A DNA stretch of 64,000 nt from Antricoccus suffuscus (GCF_003003235.1 NZ_PVUE01000006.1:171208-235207), one strand, 5' to 3'; positions 51,931 to 60,552 are shown, counted from the first letter of the stretch. Notes: a model not told the origin generated them from the letters alone. Numbers and translations are program-made.

Positions 51931-52888
51931 TCCTCGGCGAGAGTGGTAATGGAAAGCGGCGACCATCCTGATCCATACCTCGTGCCTCAAGCTGAGTCAT
52001 GACGGTTGCGGCAGGTTTGTCACCGGCCGGGGTCAGCGGTAGGTCGTACAGCTGGGCGAGCCGCGTCAGGTCATCGACGCCCATCCGCGAAACACTCTCG
52101 ACGAGTCGCTCCTGGATCTGCGGTGCCGCCGCGATCCGGTCCGCGTAATGTGCGAACTCCCGGTTGCCAGCCCAGTCGTCCCAACCTAAGGCGACACATA
52201 AGCGTTGCCAAATGTGGTCTTCTAGGATCGCGATCGCGACCTCGTAGCCGTCGGCTGTCGGGAAAATCCCATAGGTCGGCTGGGGCTGCCCGTGTGCGCT
52301 CGCCTTCACCCGATTCCACGTTACGGCGGTGTCCAGCATTGCCGCGTCCAAATACATTCCGGCGCCGGTGACACCCGCCTCATGCCACGCGGCCACGATC
52401 GAGAGCGCGGCGGTAGTTGCCGTGCCCAGGTCGACCCAGGGGACGCCGATCCCTGGGCCAGGATCGATCCCGGCCATCGCTTGGAGATTCAGATCGTGGA
52501 CCGGAGTCTGCGCGTACGGCCCCGACTGTCCGGTCCCGCTGACCGAGCAGTACACCAGTCGTGGGCGCAGACGCGCGAGCTCTGGCCAGCCGGCTCCTAG
52601 CCGAGCCGCCACGCCAGGGCGGAACCCTTCGATAAGGACGTCTGCTGAGCGCACAAACTCATGGAGCCGAACGACTCCAGCCGGCGCTTTCAGATCGATG
52701 TTATGGATGTCCTTGCCCGCGTTGACCAGGTCGTACATGTCACGGTCGAGTGTCCGAGAGGGATCGCCCCTCAGTGGCTCTATTTTAATCACGTGCGCGC
52801 CAAGCTGCATCAACAACGCACTCGCGTACGGACCTGGTAGTTGCTGGCTGATGTCGACTACCGTCATGTCGGAAAGCATGTGAGTCAT
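51911..52888 (-). CDS. CaiB/BaiF CoA-transferase family III, short form
   Basis: The 325-residue protein has LSDMTVVDISQQLPGPYASALLMQLGAHVIKIEPLRGDPSR, VLIEGFRPGVAARLGAGWPELARLRPRLVYCSVSGTGQSGPY and the Asp-region text VDLGTATTAALSIVAAWHEAG. It is shorter than the usual 380-400 residues and closer in size to racemases. It may transfer or racemise a CoA ester made by the ligase of the same operon. It is last in the minus-strand operon beginning at 58005, 7 bp after the CrtC/AttH-like gene. M1 and M4 are both possible starts. Confidence 0.86.
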   Translation of the reverse strand: MTHMLSDMTVVDISQQLPGPYASALLMQLGAHVIKIEPLRGDPSRTLDRDMYDLVNAGKDIHNIDLKAPAGVVRLHEFVRSADVLIEGFRPGVAARLGAGWPELARLRPRLVYCSVSGTGQSGPYAQTPVHDLNLQAMAGIDPGPGIGVPWVDLGTATTAALSIVAAWHEAGVTGAGMYLDAAMLDTAVTWNRVKASAHGQPQPTYGIFPTADGYEVAIAILEDHIWQRLCVALGWDDWAGNREFAHYADRIAAAPQIQERLVESVSRMGVDDLTRLAQLYDLPLTPAGDKPAATVMTQLEARGMDQDGRRFPLPLSPRTSDRDF

Positions 52889-52895
52889 CCCGTCT

Positions 52896-54035
52896 CTACT
52901 CCATGAGGTTCCACCCCGGCCGGCCGGTCATACAGGCCTCATATGCGACCGGGTCGATCGTCTGGTAGATGCCGATAGCCGTCGTGCCCTCACAGGTCAC
53001 GCGGCACAGATGCTCGTCGAGTCCTCGTAGACCGATGCGCGTGCGCAACTCCGAGAGATCATAGGTCTCGCCTTCAGTCATGTCCGGTCCGTCATAACTG
53101 CCTTGATGGATGCCGCCGCCCGGCGTACCGCCGTACATTCCGCAGCGCAGATAGGCGGTCTGCTGGTCGATCCGCGCATAATGGAGGCGCTTGGTCTCCC
53201 CCGTAGCCAACGGGTATTCGACAACGCCTTCAACGAACATCTGGCTTTCGTCCTCGAACCGCAGCCATCTGGTTGGTTTCCCGACGCGAGTGACACCTCG
53301 TTGGACGTGCCCAAATGGGTAGTAGACGCGATCACCCCACAGGGTCCAGGTCTTAAATGGGACGAATGCGTTGCCGGAGACTCCGACATGCAACCGGCCG
53401 CCGAGCGACAGCGACGGCCCACCGACGCCTCTGCCGGTGCCCCAGTGACGGTCCCGTGTCCCCATTGATCCCTCAGGCAGTTCCACTCTGGTACCCCTGA
53501 TATCCACCCATCCGACGACAGCGCCGAATCCTTCAAAACCCGCTGTTACGTCGTTACGTCGGCCAGGCGGCGTTCCGTGGGTCGAGTCGGACAACGGCTC
53601 GCGAAATATCTGCCGGGTTGTGTCTAGGAATGAGAGGTCGTAGCTTATACCCCATTCGTTGGGTTCGAGGACATAGCGCCATTCACGCAACCCGCGCACG
53701 ATGACCGGAGCGATCGGACCGACCCGCATGTCGGTACGGTCGGCGCCCAGACGCCGAAAGCTGCGGACCGTCGTGTGCTGTCCGCGATGGTTCACGATCG
53801 CGTACGCCTCGGCACGGTCCAGATTCGGGTAGATGCTCCCCCCGGTCGCGATCATGACCTCGCCGGTCGGGTCATGGCAGATCATCCAGTACCGCTCGTA
53901 GGCTCGCGGATCGCCGGTCCACATGATCCTGACCGGATCGGGCGTTTGGTGCACCATGAAGTCGTCAAGCGGCGACAGCGGGAACTGCTCGTCGAGATGA
54001 GAGTCATTCGCCGAAGATCGGATCAGGTTCGTCAT
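52896..54035 (-). CDS. CrtC/AttH-like beta-barrel protein of unknown activity
   Basis: The 379-residue soluble protein is rich in beta strands and tryptophans. RYWMICHDPTGEVMIATGGSIYPNLDRAEAYAI and WRYVLEPNEWGISYDLSFLDTTRQIFREP occur in the first half. GSMGTRDRHWGTGRG in the middle is like the D-x-x-W-G signature of hydroxyneurosporene synthase (CrtC) and AttH lipocalin-like proteins. The C-terminal half has RVGKPTRWLRFEDESQMFVEGVVEYPLATGETKRLHY. That superfamily includes hydratases and cyclases of isoprenoids and many unknown proteins. It sits between a CoA-transferase and a helical protein. Confidence 0.65.
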   Translation of the reverse strand: MTNLIRSSANDSHLDEQFPLSPLDDFMVHQTPDPVRIMWTGDPRAYERYWMICHDPTGEVMIATGGSIYPNLDRAEAYAIVNHRGQHTTVRSFRRLGADRTDMRVGPIAPVIVRGLREWRYVLEPNEWGISYDLSFLDTTRQIFREPLSDSTHGTPPGRRNDVTAGFEGFGAVVGWVDIRGTRVELPEGSMGTRDRHWGTGRGVGGPSLSLGGRLHVGVSGNAFVPFKTWTLWGDRVYYPFGHVQRGVTRVGKPTRWLRFEDESQMFVEGVVEYPLATGETKRLHYARIDQQTAYLRCGMYGGTPGGGIHQGSYDGPDMTEGETYDLSELRTRIGLRGLDEHLCRVTCEGTTAIGIYQTIDPVAYEACMTGRPGWNLME

Positions 54036-54078
54036 ATCCGCGTCCTTACTTGTTGGTAGGTGGCGATGCCAGATCGGA

Positions 54079-54495
54079 TCAGGCCGGGTCAGTCTCGATA
54101 CGACGCAGAAGGTAGGCCCCGATCAGCGTCCGAGCCTCGCCGCCTGCCGGGGTCGATGGAAGAATTCTGATTACTCGGGAGAGCAGCTCACGCAATTGCT
54201 CATTGCGTTTGGTCAAGGTGATGACATCAGTGGCGGAACACGCCGAGGTCACACGGTCGACCTCGGACTGCAGGTCCGGCACCACTGGTGAGACTTCGCC
54301 GAACAATCCGATCATGGCGCGGTTGTCGCTTTCGTAGAATGGCACCAACGCATGCCACGACTTCGCGACACGAACGAGAAGTCGTCGCGCGTTCGTCAGT
54401 AGTTCCGCTGCCTCTTCTGTAAGCGGCACGCTGGTTTCGACCTTCTCGATCAGCCGGTCCGCTCCGCGCAACTGGGCGTCAATCGTCGGATGCAT
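54079..54495 (-). CDS. Small all-helical protein, unknown function
   Basis: The 138-residue protein is predicted to be helical throughout (AQLRGADRLIEKVETSVPLTEEAAELLTNARRLLVRVAKSWHALVPFYESDNRAMIGLFGEV) and has no membrane segment or known motif. ATG 54495 begins one base after the kinase stop, so it is tightly coupled to the APH-like gene. Its size and position suggest an accessory subunit of the kinase or the CrtC/AttH-like protein. Confidence 0.72.
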   Translation of the reverse strand: MHPTIDAQLRGADRLIEKVETSVPLTEEAAELLTNARRLLVRVAKSWHALVPFYESDNRAMIGLFGEVSPVVPDLQSEVDRVTSACSATDVITLTKRNEQLRELLSRVIRILPSTPAGGEARTLIGAYLLRRIETDPA

Positions 54496-54496
54496 G

Positions 54497-55492
54497 TTAA
54501 TCCTCGGTGTCGGTAGTGGCGGTGAGCAGAGTGCTCAGCACCCGGCGGGTTGGCCTGAATGGTTCGTCGCTTCGGCCGTCGAGGAAGGACCGAAGGCCGC
54601 TCACTTGCATCACAGCGGTCTTAAAGCTCGAGAAGGCAGTCCACCAACGCAGGGCGATGGGGTCCACGTCAAGCCCGGTGGAGTTGGAATATCTGCCCAA
54701 CAGGTCGTTGAGCTCCCAGCTGCCAGGAATGAGGTGCTCTCGTGCTCGCAGTGGCTGAGTCACCCAGCCGATGTCCTCGAGCGGATCGCCGAGGTGTGCG
54801 AGTTCCCAGTCGAGTAGCGCCACAATCTTGTCGCCCTGTAGCAGGATGTTTCCGGGTTTAAAGTCTGCGTGCACCAGCACCGTGCGGATCGATCTCGGCG
54901 CATGTCTCTCGAACCAATCGATCGCGAGATCCAACTCCGGATGGGACTCGAGCTGGTCGTGTCGCAGGACCGCGACCCAGTTGCTCAACTCGCGCCGCGC
55001 CGCGTCCGGGCCCGGGTCGTCGAGGAATTCGTTGAGTCGCAGGCATTCCCAGTCGATGTTGTGAACCTGAGCAAGCAGGTCGCAGAATTCGTGGGCGAGT
55101 TGAACCCGTACCACGGCAGGTCGCTCACCGTTGAGCACGAGGTAGTCACATTCACCGGGCTCTCGACACATGATCAACGAAGGCTTTCCCAGCCACGCGC
55201 CATGTGCGTCGAGCCAGCGGGCCTTTGGTGTCGGAACGTCGCTGGCCTCCAATGCACGGAGCACCTTAAATTCGATCGTCCGGTCTGTCTCGACGAGGCC
55301 GCCCTCGGGATCACGACGCAATATCAGTGGCTCTCGGTATTCCTCGCCTGCCCGAGATACGACGAGGTCGAAAATCCAGTTCTGCCTCGACCTGCCAACG
55401 CCGATCCTCTGCAAGTCGAGGATCCGCAGCCCTGCCCCGACCCGTTGAGCGGACAAGAAGTCTGCGAGCAATTGGCGGATATTCTCAGCCAT
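54497..55492 (-). CDS. APH/ACAD10-11-like phosphotransferase
   Basis: The 331-residue protein has a kinase-like fold: ILRRDPEGG with the ATP Lys or Arg region, VHADFKPGNILLQGD (catalytic HxDxxxxN) and ALLDWELAHLGDPLEDIGW (metal-binding D). It belongs to the branch found beside acyl-CoA ligases and dehydrogenases and fused in human ACAD10/11, where the kinase phosphorylates a hydroxyacyl-CoA. It is unlikely to be a drug-resistance enzyme. ATG 55492 has GGAGGTGA about 4 nt upstream, a near-perfect ribosome-binding site. Confidence 0.85.
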   Translation of the reverse strand: MAENIRQLLADFLSAQRVGAGLRILDLQRIGVGRSRQNWIFDLVVSRAGEEYREPLILRRDPEGGLVETDRTIEFKVLRALEASDVPTPKARWLDAHGAWLGKPSLIMCREPGECDYLVLNGERPAVVRVQLAHEFCDLLAQVHNIDWECLRLNEFLDDPGPDAARRELSNWVAVLRHDQLESHPELDLAIDWFERHAPRSIRTVLVHADFKPGNILLQGDKIVALLDWELAHLGDPLEDIGWVTQPLRAREHLIPGSWELNDLLGRYSNSTGLDVDPIALRWWTAFSSFKTAVMQVSGLRSFLDGRSDEPFRPTRRVLSTLLTATTDTED

Positions 55493-55585
55493 GTTCACCT
55501 CCCATTCCCATGACCGCTCCAACGGTGTGAGTGCGCCCAAATACGCTGTCGAAGGGCGTCGTATGTCGCACGCTCAGCACTCCAG

Positions 55586-56365
55586 TCAGATCCCCGGTGG
55601 GGCGACGCCCACTGGTTCACTCGGCGCAAGCCCACCGATGTCGGTCATCAGCCCAGTCGCCACCTCACGCATGGCAGAAACAACCGCGGCCATTCGCTTA
55701 TCGTCGACGGAGGCCTCCGAAGTGGAGACATGGATCGCGGCGACAAGTGTCCCGTCGGAACCCCAGACCGGGACCGCTAAGCCGAGGATCCCTAGGAAAC
55801 TCTCGCCCCTCGTGATGCTGAGCCTCGCGCGTGCGATGCCTGCCAGTTCCGCGCTGAGTTTGTCGTCGTCGACGATAGTCTGCCCAGTAAGCCTGGGCCG
55901 ACGTACTTGGAACAGCTTCCGTCGAAAGCCGGGATCGAGTGCAGCGAACAACTTCCCGGCCGAGGTGCTGTGCAGGTAAAGCGGTTCGCCAAGCCTAATG
56001 TGAATGCTGACCCGCCTGGCACCGAGGTAGCGATCCACGTAGATCAACTGCTGGCCACTCGGCACTGCCAGGTAGACCGCTTCACCGGTCCGTTCGGTCA
56101 ATGCGATGAGGTGACGGCGGGCCGCGACATGGACCGAGACACCGTCGAGGACCTGCGCGCTCAGGGCGATGGCTTCGGGGCCAATTCCGTACTGACCGTC
56201 CACGCTGTCGATTTGGCGCAACTCGACAAGGGTCCGCAGCAGATCATGCGTACTGCTAATGGGCATCTTCAGCGCACGGCTCACCTCAGACACCGACATG
56301 GTCTGAGGCGAGGATGCGATCAACCGGATTACAGCGAAGATGCGACTCAGTCGGTCGGCCTTCAT
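55586..56365 (-). CDS. IclR-family transcriptional regulator (island regulator 2)
   Basis: The 259-residue protein has a winged helix (RIFAVIRLIASSPQTMSVSEVSRALKMPISSTHDLLRTLVELRQIDSVDGQYGIGPEA) and the IclR effector domain (HLIALTERTGEAVYLAVPSGQQLIYVDRYLGAR, LHSTSAGKLFAALDP, SITRGESFLGILGLAVPVWGSDGTLVAAIHVST). ATG overlaps the TGA of the CoA ligase (ATGA), so it is translated from the operon it probably controls. Confidence 0.9.
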   Translation of the reverse strand: MKADRLSRIFAVIRLIASSPQTMSVSEVSRALKMPISSTHDLLRTLVELRQIDSVDGQYGIGPEAIALSAQVLDGVSVHVAARRHLIALTERTGEAVYLAVPSGQQLIYVDRYLGARRVSIHIRLGEPLYLHSTSAGKLFAALDPGFRRKLFQVRRPRLTGQTIVDDDKLSAELAGIARARLSITRGESFLGILGLAVPVWGSDGTLVAAIHVSTSEASVDDKRMAAVVSAMREVATGLMTDIGGLAPSEPVGVAPPGI

Positions 56366-58005
56366 CGTGCCTCCTCGGCCAGCACGCTTTCGACGAGCGA
56401 CGCCGCATCGTCATGAAGCCCACGCCTTAGTAATTTTCCGGTGCCGGTGCGCGGCAGTTCGGTAACCACCGCGACGGCCCACGGGACCTTGTACCCGGCG
56501 ATCCGCCCCTTGCAATACGCGATTACCTCGTCGGCAACCAGCTCGCCAGAACGGGACACGACGAATGCGACAACTACCTGTTCCCGTGAGGGGTGCGGCG
56601 CTCCCAGGACGACGACTTCGGCGATATCGGGGTGGGTACTGAGATAACTCTCCACTTCGGCCGGCGAGACGTTGATCCCCGATGTCTTGATCATGTCGGT
56701 GATCCGCCCGACGAACGCGACCGCGCCGTCCGGAGTGACGATCATCCGGTCACCTGTGCGGTACCACCCATCGGCGGTGAACGCTGTGAGGTTCGATTCC
56801 TGGTTGTTGAGATATCCAGACATCACCCTGCCCCGCACATGGAGCTCTCCTGGGGTACCGGCGGGGACTGGTAGTCCAGTCTCCTGGTCGATTACCCGCA
56901 CCTCGACGCCCGGTAGTGGGGCGCCCTGCGTGTGGAGCCGCACCGCGAGCGGCTCACGATGGTCGGTCACGCAGCAGTTTCCGTACGTCTCCGTCGATCC
57001 GTAGACATTGCAGATCTGCTCGACGCCCAGTGTGACGGCGGCGCGCCGCACCTCATCCGGCCTGCCGATCGTCAAGCCTGTCCGCAGCGAGTCCAAGCCT
57101 GAGATGTGTCGCGCAACCTCACCGTTGTGTGCCTCGGCCAAGGCGTCGATGATTGCCGGGAGCAGGTATGCCGCCGTTACTCTTTCACGGTCCATGAGCG
57201 TTGCGGTCGAGTCCGGCTCGAATTGTTCTTGCAGAACTAGACAAGCGCCGTGAGCCATTGTCGCCATCAACGCGTTAGCGCAGCCGTAGCTCCAAAATAG
57301 CGGCGAGCCAAGCCAAACTCGGTCTCGCCCGCTAAGTCCCATGCGCTCACCAATGTGGAACCCGTTGACAATAAGGTCGCGATGACGCAGTGGTACCGCT
57401 TTTGGAGCGGTCGTCGAACCCGATGTGTACAGCACGAATGCCGGCCCGTCGCCGCGTTCGGCAACGGCCGGTGCCGGACTATCGGAATCATCGCCGAGGA
57501 GGTCGCCCCACCGCAGCGTGCCGCGCCGCGAATCGGATCCGAGAACGACGACCGCACGCAACTTCGGGAACCGGGCGCTGCTCCATTGTCCCGGCTCCGC
57601 TTCGCCCATCTCGGGTACCAACGACTCCAGTTCGGCAAGGAGATCGATGCTGCGGACCCGGTCGGCCAGGATCAGAGTCGATGCACCAGAACTGCTTAGG
57701 AGTTGCTCGAGGTCGTAGGCCCGCACCCAGGTGTTGAACGCGTCGACTCGGGCTCCAGCGCCAAGCGCACCAAAAGAAGCCATCAGCCATTCGGGAGTAT
57801 TCGGGGCCAGAAGTGCCACGACATCACCGTCTTCAACACCGATCCTGGCCAGTCCGCGCGCTATCCGACGCGCACCGGAATCGAGGTCTGCATAACTGAA
57901 CCGCCTGTCGCCGGCGACTAATGCCTCCCGGTCAGGACGACCCGACGCGCACTCACTCAGCAGCGCCGGAAGTGTACGGGCCGCTGGAATCGTGGTCGGC
58001 ATCAT
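56362..58005 (-). CDS. Acyl-CoA ligase (AMP-binding, ANL superfamily)
   Basis: The 547-residue enzyme has P-loop LYTSGSTTAPKAVPL, NVYGSTETYG, DGWYRTGDRM with the Asp that binds ribose, hinge GRITDMIKTSGINVSPAEVE and catalytic Lys in LPRTGTGKLLRR. It forms acyl-AMP and then acyl-CoA, so it probably activates the island's substrate. The glycine-rich loop ends in TAPKA rather than the common TGxPKG. The start is uncertain: ATG 58005 gives a normal N-terminus, while the frame is open to a GTG at 58056. It is the first gene of the minus-strand operon. Confidence 0.9.
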   Translation of the reverse strand: MMPTTIPAARTLPALLSECASGRPDREALVAGDRRFSYADLDSGARRIARGLARIGVEDGDVVALLAPNTPEWLMASFGALGAGARVDAFNTWVRAYDLEQLLSSSGASTLILADRVRSIDLLAELESLVPEMGEAEPGQWSSARFPKLRAVVVLGSDSRRGTLRWGDLLGDDSDSPAPAVAERGDGPAFVLYTSGSTTAPKAVPLRHRDLIVNGFHIGERMGLSGRDRVWLGSPLFWSYGCANALMATMAHGACLVLQEQFEPDSTATLMDRERVTAAYLLPAIIDALAEAHNGEVARHISGLDSLRTGLTIGRPDEVRRAAVTLGVEQICNVYGSTETYGNCCVTDHREPLAVRLHTQGAPLPGVEVRVIDQETGLPVPAGTPGELHVRGRVMSGYLNNQESNLTAFTADGWYRTGDRMIVTPDGAVAFVGRITDMIKTSGINVSPAEVESYLSTHPDIAEVVVLGAPHPSREQVVVAFVVSRSGELVADEVIAYCKGRIAGYKVPWAVAVVTELPRTGTGKLLRRGLHDDAASLVESVLAEEAR

Positions 58006-58102
58006 GGCAGGACGGAACACTTCGTCGTGATCTGCTCGGATAACGACACCCGCCACCCCTTATCAGCTGTCCACCGAACGCGCCGAGGACATATTCGAAA
58101 AC

Positions 58103-58113
58103 TCGAAGTTCGA
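58103..58113. promoter_or_regulatory. Palindrome TCGAA-G-TTCGA in the divergent ligase/cyclase region
   Basis: The perfect 5-1-5 palindrome lies among several TTCGA repeats (58094-58116), between the divergent acyl-CoA ligase and cyclase genes. It differs from the TTCAY-N3-GTGAA motif of the other island promoters, so it may serve the second IclR protein. No convincing -35/-10 pair was placed. Confidence 0.35.
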
Positions 58114-58139
58114 TTCGCAATCTTGTAACAACGGTAGGC

Positions 58140-59183
58140 GTGTACAAGGATGTGAGTCAAGAGAGTTCAAGTCGCGTTGAACCAGAAGAGTCGACGTACA
58201 GCGGAACAAAACGAGAGAGGCAATATGAGCACATACCTGAAATCCCGACTTCTCAGGACCCGGCCAACGCTCTCGTCAACCGCATCGTTACGGACGGGTG
58301 CGCACTCCCAATGACACACAGCAACTGGGGGCGCTGGGGCCCCGACGACGAGGCCGGTGCGCTGAACTTGTTAACGGCGGCCACCGTCAAACGTGGCGTC
58401 GAGCAGGTTACGGAAGGCACCGTCATATCGCTGGCGCAACCGTGTGGGCCGGTGGCGATGACGTCACCGCATCGCCATTCACCGGCCAGATTCATGGACC
58501 GCGACGCTGGCGACTACGCCGTCGGCACACGACGAACCAGCAATTTCAAGTTTGCCGAGGACACCGTCCTAATGCCGACCCACAGCGGCACTCACCTCGA
58601 CGCGCTCGCGCACGGCTGGGAAGGAGATCGCCTATACAACAACCATCCATCCGCGGACACTCGCTCCATCCGCGGGGCGGCGCGGTGTGGCGCGGACAAG
58701 TTACGACCAATCGTCACGCGAGGGGTGCTGCTCGATATCGTCGCGCTGTCTGGTTCAGCGCTCGCCGCAAGCACGGGGGTAACCGACACCGATCTCGAAC
58801 GCGCCTACGAGATGGGCGGCGTTCAGCCACGGAGCGGAGACGCGGCCCTTGTCCGGACCGGATGGTGGGAAAGGGGCCTGTCGACGACGGACTACCACCG
58901 CGATGAGCCTGGACTGACGTTGGATGCGGCGGAGTGGCTTGCCGAACGCGATGTCGCCGTCGTGGGCGTTGACAATTACGCCGTCGAAGTACAACCCAGC
59001 GAACCGGGCAGCATGTTCCCTGTGCACCTCTGCCTACTCCACCGCAATGGCGTGCCACTTCTCGAGAACCTCGACCTGTCCATTCTCGCCGACACAGGCC
59101 GTTCGGAGTTTCTGTTCATGCTTGCCCCCTTGCCCTTGGAAGGATCGACGGCCAGTCCGGTAGCGCCGATAGCCGTGCTCTGA
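58140..59183 (+). CDS. Cyclase-family (kynurenine formamidase-like) metal hydrolase
   Basis: The 347-residue frame contains the cyclase-family core: SNWGRWGPDDEAGALNLLTAATVKRGVEQVTEGTVISLAQP, then metal motif THSGTHLDALAHGWEGDRLYNN (HxGTHxD), GVLLDIVAL, AEWLAERDVAVVGVDNYAVE and HLCLLHRNGVPLLENLDLSIL. Relatives hydrolyse N-formylkynurenine, isatin or cyclic compounds. The start is unclear: GTG 58140 and GTG 58152 are in frame without good RBS. ATG 58225 has GAGAGAGG but is out of frame, and ATG 58311 (MTHSNWGRWG) is also a normal family start. A frameshift near 58230-58300 cannot be excluded. Confidence 0.82.
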   Translation: MYKDVSQESSSRVEPEESTYSGTKRERQYEHIPEIPTSQDPANALVNRIVTDGCALPMTHSNWGRWGPDDEAGALNLLTAATVKRGVEQVTEGTVISLAQPCGPVAMTSPHRHSPARFMDRDAGDYAVGTRRTSNFKFAEDTVLMPTHSGTHLDALAHGWEGDRLYNNHPSADTRSIRGAARCGADKLRPIVTRGVLLDIVALSGSALAASTGVTDTDLERAYEMGGVQPRSGDAALVRTGWWERGLSTTDYHRDEPGLTLDAAEWLAERDVAVVGVDNYAVEVQPSEPGSMFPVHLCLLHRNGVPLLENLDLSILADTGRSEFLFMLAPLPLEGSTASPVAPIAVL

Positions 59184-60060
59184 CGTCGGTCATCCTTCAA
59201 GTTCCTTGACATCCTTTGCTTGCGAACCGGCTTCGTATTCGGGAGAGACCGAACCGCAGAGAAAGGGATATCAGCCGCCCAGCCGAATCGGCAGGTTCCA
59301 ATGACACTGATGTGGGCGCCTGGTACGAGAAAGCTCCAGCAGATTGGAACGGTCCGACACTGAATGCTCACCTCTTTGCTGGATACGCGCACCGCCGAGA
59401 AGCCCTCCGTGAGTCCATACGAATGGCGCAGCGTCGCGCTCTGCGCCTTCCAAGTCCCAGCAGTTCACGCGAGATTAGGTTTCCAATAGGCACGCCCTTG
59501 GCTTTCCGGTCGGCCCGGAGGTGAACACGATCAACGCGGTATCTCGCGATCGGTGTTCACGATCGCGACCGACGATCCCGCAGATGGCAATTGGTCAACG
59601 ATTACCGCGGCCACACGCCGACAGGGTCCGACGCGCGAAGTGCGTTCTCGAAAGTTTCGTGACGTACGCCCGTGCAACTGCGGCCGATCGACCTCCAGGA
59701 TTGACGGAATATCCCACCGACCTCATCATGCTGCCCGAGGCAGGAATCTCACGCCACAACATCGACGTACCGCATGAGAGCTCGACAGTCGGTACGCCGT
59801 AGCACATCCGCGCCACTACGAAATGCGCCGCGGCTGACGTGACATAGGTGTCCCGGGTGGCAATCCAATGGCAGACTAGCGCTGTGGCCCAGGACCAAGA
59901 CTTACCCCACCAAGGACAGCTTGCGATACGCCTATATGGACAAGTTCTGGCAGAGCTTCTGTCACGCGGTGGGCCGCGCGGTGCGCCACTCGATGCTCGA
60001 GGCGTGCAATAAGAGGTCGAATCGGGTCCAGAGTCTCTGATTGAATTAATCTGCCCCGCA
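59184..60060. other. 877-bp gap with no supported gene
   Basis: Both strands have short frames only. A stretch at 59300-59460 (GAWYEKAPADWNGPTLNAHLFAGYAHRREAL) and one at 59886-60000 read as protein-like for 30-40 codons, but I recognise no family and see no RBS. The region is probably decayed sequence at the right edge of the catabolic island. Confidence 0.5.
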
Positions 60061-60087
60061 CCTCACATTCGGCGTACCTATCGGGTC
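60061..60087 (+). promoter_or_regulatory. ECF41-like promoter before the cupin gene
   Basis: CCTCACA (60061-60067), 16 bp and GGTC (60084-60087) resemble the ECF41 consensus TGTCACA-N16-CGTC. An identical -35 with the same spacing and TGTC is found at 61448-61474. The cupin ATG is 43 nt downstream, with its own RBS. Confidence 0.55.
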
Positions 60088-60130
60088 ATATCTCGCAGAG
60101 GCACACGGCCTCATTCGAAGGGAGACTCCT

Positions 60131-60526
60131 ATGCTCGGTCCCACAACTGGCCTCGAGGTGCTGGATCATGTCCAGCCCGGCTTCGACTTTGGCCAGCCAA
60201 ACGTCATGACGGTCACCGTCGAGCTCGAGCCTGGCTCCGCCGGGGCCCCGCCGCACCGGCACTCCGGCCCCGTCTTTGGCTATGTCATTGAAGGCGAGAT
60301 CATTTTCGAGCTTGAGGGCGAGCCCGAGCGAGTCATCCGCGCTGGAGAGGCGTTCTGGGAACCGGGTGGCGATGTCATCCACTATCAGGCCGCTAACAAT
60401 CTCGCCGACGCCAACAGCAAGTTCCTCGCGGTCATGCTCTGCGCGCCCGGCCAAGAGATGCTTATCTACGTCAGCGCCGAGGAACTCGAGCAACGAGCTC
60501 ACCTACGGCACCCGCGCCAGGTCTAA
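60131..60526 (+). CDS. Cupin-domain protein
   Basis: The 131-residue single-cupin protein has motif 1 as PPHRHSGPVFGYVIEGEIIFELEGE (two His, later Glu) and motif 2 as EAFWEPGGDVIHYQAANN with His. It probably binds a metal ion. ATG 60131 has GGGAG upstream. It is first in the ECF41 locus, 26 bp before the sigma factor. Cupins, CMD proteins, reductases and epimerases are the usual partners of ECF41 sigma factors. Confidence 0.88.
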   Translation: MLGPTTGLEVLDHVQPGFDFGQPNVMTVTVELEPGSAGAPPHRHSGPVFGYVIEGEIIFELEGEPERVIRAGEAFWEPGGDVIHYQAANNLADANSKFLAVMLCAPGQEMLIYVSAEELEQRAHLRHPRQV

Positions 60527-60552
60527 GGGGTATTAGCCGGAGGAGAATTCTC

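Noticed and set aside
54497..55492. Aminoglycoside-resistance phosphotransferase
   Set aside because: The operon context of CoA-ligase and CoA-transferase and the sequence style match the catabolic APH branch rather than drug-modifying enzymes.
59553..59777. Short frame with FTIATDDPADGNWS resembling glycosidase or ankyrin text
   Set aside because: The match is too short, without RBS, and is not extended in any frame.
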